From NCBI GenBank assembly GCA_017436325.1, contig JAFSDI010000042.1, positions 1 to 33,894 of the forward strand: DNA of 33,894 nt. The letters run 5' to 3'. The position numbers and the translations under genes are program-made. The stretch comes from Alphaproteobacteria bacterium. Lineage in GTDB: Bacteria; Pseudomonadota; Alphaproteobacteria; Rs-D84. Shown piece after piece: positions 31,604 to 33,894 of the stretch (position 1 is its first letter; the number at the start of each line of letters is the position of its first letter). A model generated the notes under the pieces. It was not told where the DNA came from. It saw only the letters and a list, made by a program, of their open reading frames with translations, and ran no database searches.

Positions 31604-32846
31604 AAAAATAATGAATATTACAAACCTGACCCGTATGGTTATTGCGCTGGCGGTATTATTAGGTCTGATTGCGATATACCTTGTATTAACTGGATCACGT
31701 TCACAAAAAAACATTACAGAAATAACAGAAAACAAGACAATTGTTGTTGTATCATCTGGCGACACATTATCTGGTCTGTTACTGGCCCAGGGGCTTAATC
31801 ACAACGATGTTCACACAATTGACAAGGTTCTGAAATCAGACGCATCAATTTCCACACTACGCGCCCAACGCGACAAGCTTGAATTTATACGTCAAGGCAT
31901 CGATTCGCCTGTATCGAAAATCATTGTTATAACATCACCATGGAACCAGGTTGAACTAACCTGTGGCGATTCTGGCAATTGGGCGTGCAAAAAGATAGAA
32001 ATCGCACGCGACACACGCGCGGTATATCGTACCGGCGAAATCCAAGACGGCGACAGCTTTTATCTGGCGGGACAACGCGCAGGAATTCCTGCCGGCATTC
32101 TGGCAGAGGTTTATGATTTACTTGCCTTTGAGATGGACTTTGAACGCGACATTCGCGCCGGTCAAAAATTTTCAGTTCTTTACGAAGAAAACTTTTCAGA
32201 TGGCAAAAAAATTGACAATGGCCGTGTCTTAGCTGTTTCTTTTGACGCACTGCGTGGCAAAGTAGAAATGTATTATTTCAAGAAATCAGATGGCACATCT
32301 GGTTACTATGACGAAAACGGCAATGGCGCAATTAAATCATTAAAGCGCACACCAATAAATAACGCAAAAATAACCAGCAAATTTTCAAAAAATCGCAAAC
32401 ACCCTGTCTTAGGCTATACCCGCGCACACAAGGGTGTTGATTTTCGTGCTTCAACAGGCACACCAATACCTGCTGCTGGGGCTGGGCGTGTTGTCGCGCG
32501 CAGTTATAATCGCGGCCACGGTAACTATGTAAAAATACGACATAACGGCTCTTTTGAAACATTATATGCACATATGTCAAAATTTGCCAAGGGTGTAAAT
32601 GTTGGCACAACTGTCCGTCAAGGTCAAACGATTGGCTATGTTGGTTCAACAGGATATTCAACCGGCCCACATTTACACTATGAAATTATCAAAGACGGTG
32701 TACATGTAAATCCAATGACGGTAAAACTGCCTGCAATCAGTAATCTTGGCAAACAAGACAAGGAAAAATTTCTTGAATATCGCAAAGTTCTTGATAATGG
32801 GATTAAGCAATTAAGTCAAAATCCATCCCTATATATTCAATTATAA
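31590..32846 (+). CDS. M23-family murein endopeptidase, membrane anchored
   Basis: A 418-aa protein. One N-terminal membrane helix (about residues 12-34, MVIALAVLLGLIAIYLVLTG) is followed by a LysM/OapA-like segment (IVVVSSGDTLSGLLLAQGL). A middle Csd3/NlpD-like region comes next (FYLAGQRAGIPAGILAEVYDLL and FSVLYEE). The C-terminal LytM domain has intact zinc ligands HKGVDFRA and HLHYEI, plus the second catalytic His in LYAHMSKF. By family it cuts peptidoglycan cross-links, like MepM. The ATG at 31590 is chosen from the leaderless promoter spacing; an in-frame ATG at 31554 would lie upstream of the -10. It ends at a terminator. Confidence 0.93.
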   Translation: MKKAKKIMNITNLTRMVIALAVLLGLIAIYLVLTGSRSQKNITEITENKTIVVVSSGDTLSGLLLAQGLNHNDVHTIDKVLKSDASISTLRAQRDKLEFIRQGIDSPVSKIIVITSPWNQVELTCGDSGNWACKKIEIARDTRAVYRTGEIQDGDSFYLAGQRAGIPAGILAEVYDLLAFEMDFERDIRAGQKFSVLYEENFSDGKKIDNGRVLAVSFDALRGKVEMYYFKKSDGTSGYYDENGNGAIKSLKRTPINNAKITSKFSKNRKHPVLGYTRAHKGVDFRASTGTPIPAAGAGRVVARSYNRGHGNYVKIRHNGSFETLYAHMSKFAKGVNVGTTVRQGQTIGYVGSTGYSTGPHLHYEIIKDGVHVNPMTVKLPAISNLGKQDKEKFLEYRKVLDNGIKQLSQNPSLYIQL

Positions 32847-32854
32847 AACAAAAC

Positions 32855-32906
32855 CGACACCGTACAACATTGCTAATTTTTCTGGCTCTTATACGGTGTT
32901 TTTTTG
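32855..32906 (+). terminator. Terminator of the M23 peptidase gene
   Basis: ACACCGTA (32857-32864) pairs with TACGGTGT (32892-32899), followed by T7. The loop is long (27 nt). Confidence 0.75.
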
Positions 32907-32923
32907 GCACCCGCTAAATTTAA

Positions 32924-33089
32924 AAATAAATTTTCATCTCATTGTCATCCTGTGGCTTTTTCGGGCCCCACAAAATTTTGAAATAAATTTTCATCTCATT
33001 GTCATCCTGTGGCTTGACCACAGGACCCAGGTAGTGCTGATAATAAGGAATACATAACCTAGGTTCCATGGTCAAGCCATGGAATGACA
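32924..33089. repeat. Palindromic intergenic element with a duplicated left arm
   Basis: An imperfect 32-bp inverted repeat (33000-33031 with 33058-33089) has arms starting TGTCATCCTGTGGCTTGACC and, read from the other side, TGTCATTCCATGGCTTGACC. It closely resembles Rickettsiales/alphaproteobacterial palindromic elements. A perfect 35-bp direct repeat (32924-32958 and 32981-33015) duplicates the left arm together with AT-rich flank. No gene lies between 32847 and 33187. Confidence 0.75.
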
Positions 33090-33185
33090 ACACTTCGTTA
33101 AAACTTCGTGTTGCAGGCGGGTTTTGTTAAAAGTTCGGGGTGTGGGTGATGGGTGTGGTTGGTTTTGTTTTCTTTGTTAATAAAA

Positions 33186-33247
33186 AAACACCGGCGGGGG
33201 AGGAGGCAAAACCGCCGGTGTTCTTTCTGTGCCGTGACACAGAAACT
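33186..33247 (-). terminator. Conserved two-hairpin 3' module, right-edge copy
   Basis: On the minus strand TTTCTGTG-(6 nt)-CACAGAAA (33245-33224), then ACACCGGCGG (33221-33212) with CCGCCGGTGT (33197-33188) and a T7 run. The loop has GCCTCCTCC. It is nearly identical to 12170-12232. Confidence 0.85.
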
Positions 33248-33263
33248 GCTGTTGTGGTCGGGA

Positions 33264-33894
33264 TTATTTCCACGCGCTTGGAATACTGGAATAATCAGAC
33301 AATTTGGTTGCTCTATAGTACATATCACCAACCTGAGACCATGTGGCATCTGGCCAGATTTCATACAGGTATTGCCCATTTATACGCGCAGATGGACCGG
33401 TTAAGGATGTGCAGTCAGAGAATGTTCGACTGAACATACTACTCTGTGCAGTACCAGAAATATTCCCAAACAGGTTTTCGGGGATTGATGTTAATTTACT
33501 GCAACCATTAAAGGTGTAGGCGAACATATATTTTGCTGGTGCACCAGAGATGCCCGCAAATAACCCATCGGGAATTGATGTTAATTTACTGCAACCATTA
33601 AAGGTGTAGGCGAACATATAACTTGCAGGTGCGCCAGATATACCCGCGAATAATCCATCGGGGATTGCGCCAGTCAAACCACTGCAACCATAAAAGGTTT
33701 TGTAAAACATATTACTTGCTGGTTTGCCAGATATACCAGCAAATAAACCATCGGGGATTGCGCCAGTCAAACCACTGCAACCTTCAAAGGTGTAGGCGAA
33801 CATCTCCTCTGCTGGTGCGCCAGTTAGATTACCAAATAAATCATCGGGGATTGCGCCAGTCAAACCACTGCAATCCTGAAAGGTTTCGTAGAAC
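33264..33894 (-). CDS. Secreted BspA-like repeat protein, 5' part beyond window edge
   Basis: The open frame enters from the right edge and ends at 33264; the internal ATG at 33863 is not the real start. It encodes FYETFQDCSGLTGAIPDDLF and further repeats of 30-31 residues (CSGLTGAIPDGLFAGISG, APAxxMFAYTFNG), then the C-terminal cap TGPSARINGQYLYEIWPDAT...SDYSSIPSAWK, nearly the same as that of the gene at 10865. No signal peptide is in the window. Repeats within this fragment are almost identical at DNA level, pointing to recent expansion or gene conversion. The frame and repeat phase match the left-edge gene exactly. Confidence 0.85.
   Translation of the reverse strand, partial: FYETFQDCSGLTGAIPDDLFGNLTGAPAEEMFAYTFEGCSGLTGAIPDGLFAGISGKPASNMFYKTFYGCSGLTGAIPDGLFAGISGAPASYMFAYTFNGCSKLTSIPDGLFAGISGAPAKYMFAYTFNGCSKLTSIPENLFGNISGTAQSSMFSRTFSDCTSLTGPSARINGQYLYEIWPDATWSQVGDMYYRATKLSDYSSIPSAWK

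Noticed and set aside
33470..33894. Regularly spaced repeats as a possible CRISPR array
   Set aside because: The period is 90-93 bp, the repeats lie in one open reading frame, and there are no unique spacers between short identical repeats.

Overview
The window is AT-rich bacterial chromosome. It is densely packed with single-copy housekeeping genes: rho, eno, smpB, rpsD, tgt, queA, era, prmC, tdk, a dCTP deaminase, tcdA and a TatD-type nuclease. These genes are interleaved with secreted and envelope proteins that look lineage-specific. A large autotransporter with a C-terminal beta-barrel ending in Phe shows a Gram-negative envelope. The overall style (short intergenic gaps, Rickettsiales-like palindromic repeat, CCUCCUCC loops like those of alphaproteobacterial small RNAs) suggests a host- or gut-associated alphaproteobacterium. 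That placement is inference; no 16S gene is present.

Layout. 1-1331 (minus): a secreted repeat protein cut by the left edge, preceded by a small exported protein. 1376-1601 (minus): a structured leader RNA. Then rho, a small membrane protein, a 1726-aa autotransporter, eno and a 69-aa membrane protein. 10.3-12.2 kb (plus): a second leader RNA + small exported protein + repeat protein module. Then smpB, a frameshifted ABC exporter, a SIMPL-domain protein, tcdA, a TatD hydrolase, an odd Cys-rich/EF-hand membrane protein and rpsD. 18.5-25.8 kb (minus): a tightly spaced nine-gene run, era - lipoprotein - queA - coiled-coil protein - tgt - four uncharacterised genes. Then a dcd-like gene, a third leader RNA with a 618-aa exported protein, a tRNA-Arg with an integration-like scar, tdk, an Smr-domain protein and prmC. 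prmC is divergent from an M23 peptidase. After a palindromic repeat, the 3' end of another repeat protein is cut by the right edge.

Most notable signal. Three diverged copies of a ~225-260-nt noncoding element (minus 1376-1601, plus 10322-10579, plus 26836-27093) each sit between a TATAAT promoter and a gene for an exported protein. Each begins with a covarying hairpin, contains a G-rich strand that can pair either upstream or downstream, and ends in a hairpin plus U-tract. This looks like an undescribed attenuator-type leader RNA controlling a family of surface proteins. The repeat-protein genes end in a conserved two-hairpin 3' module whose terminator loop carries CCTCCTCC, complementary to the unusually strong GGAGGGAGG ribosome-binding sites of the small exported proteins of the same family.

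Other points. Five genes (smpB, tatD, era, prmC, M23) have a -10 hexamer only 6-8 nt before the ATG and so look leaderless. Two of these share a self-complementary ATTATAAT. The two window edges join in frame and in repeat phase into one complete gene, so the window may be a circular contig or an assembly circle closed through repeats.
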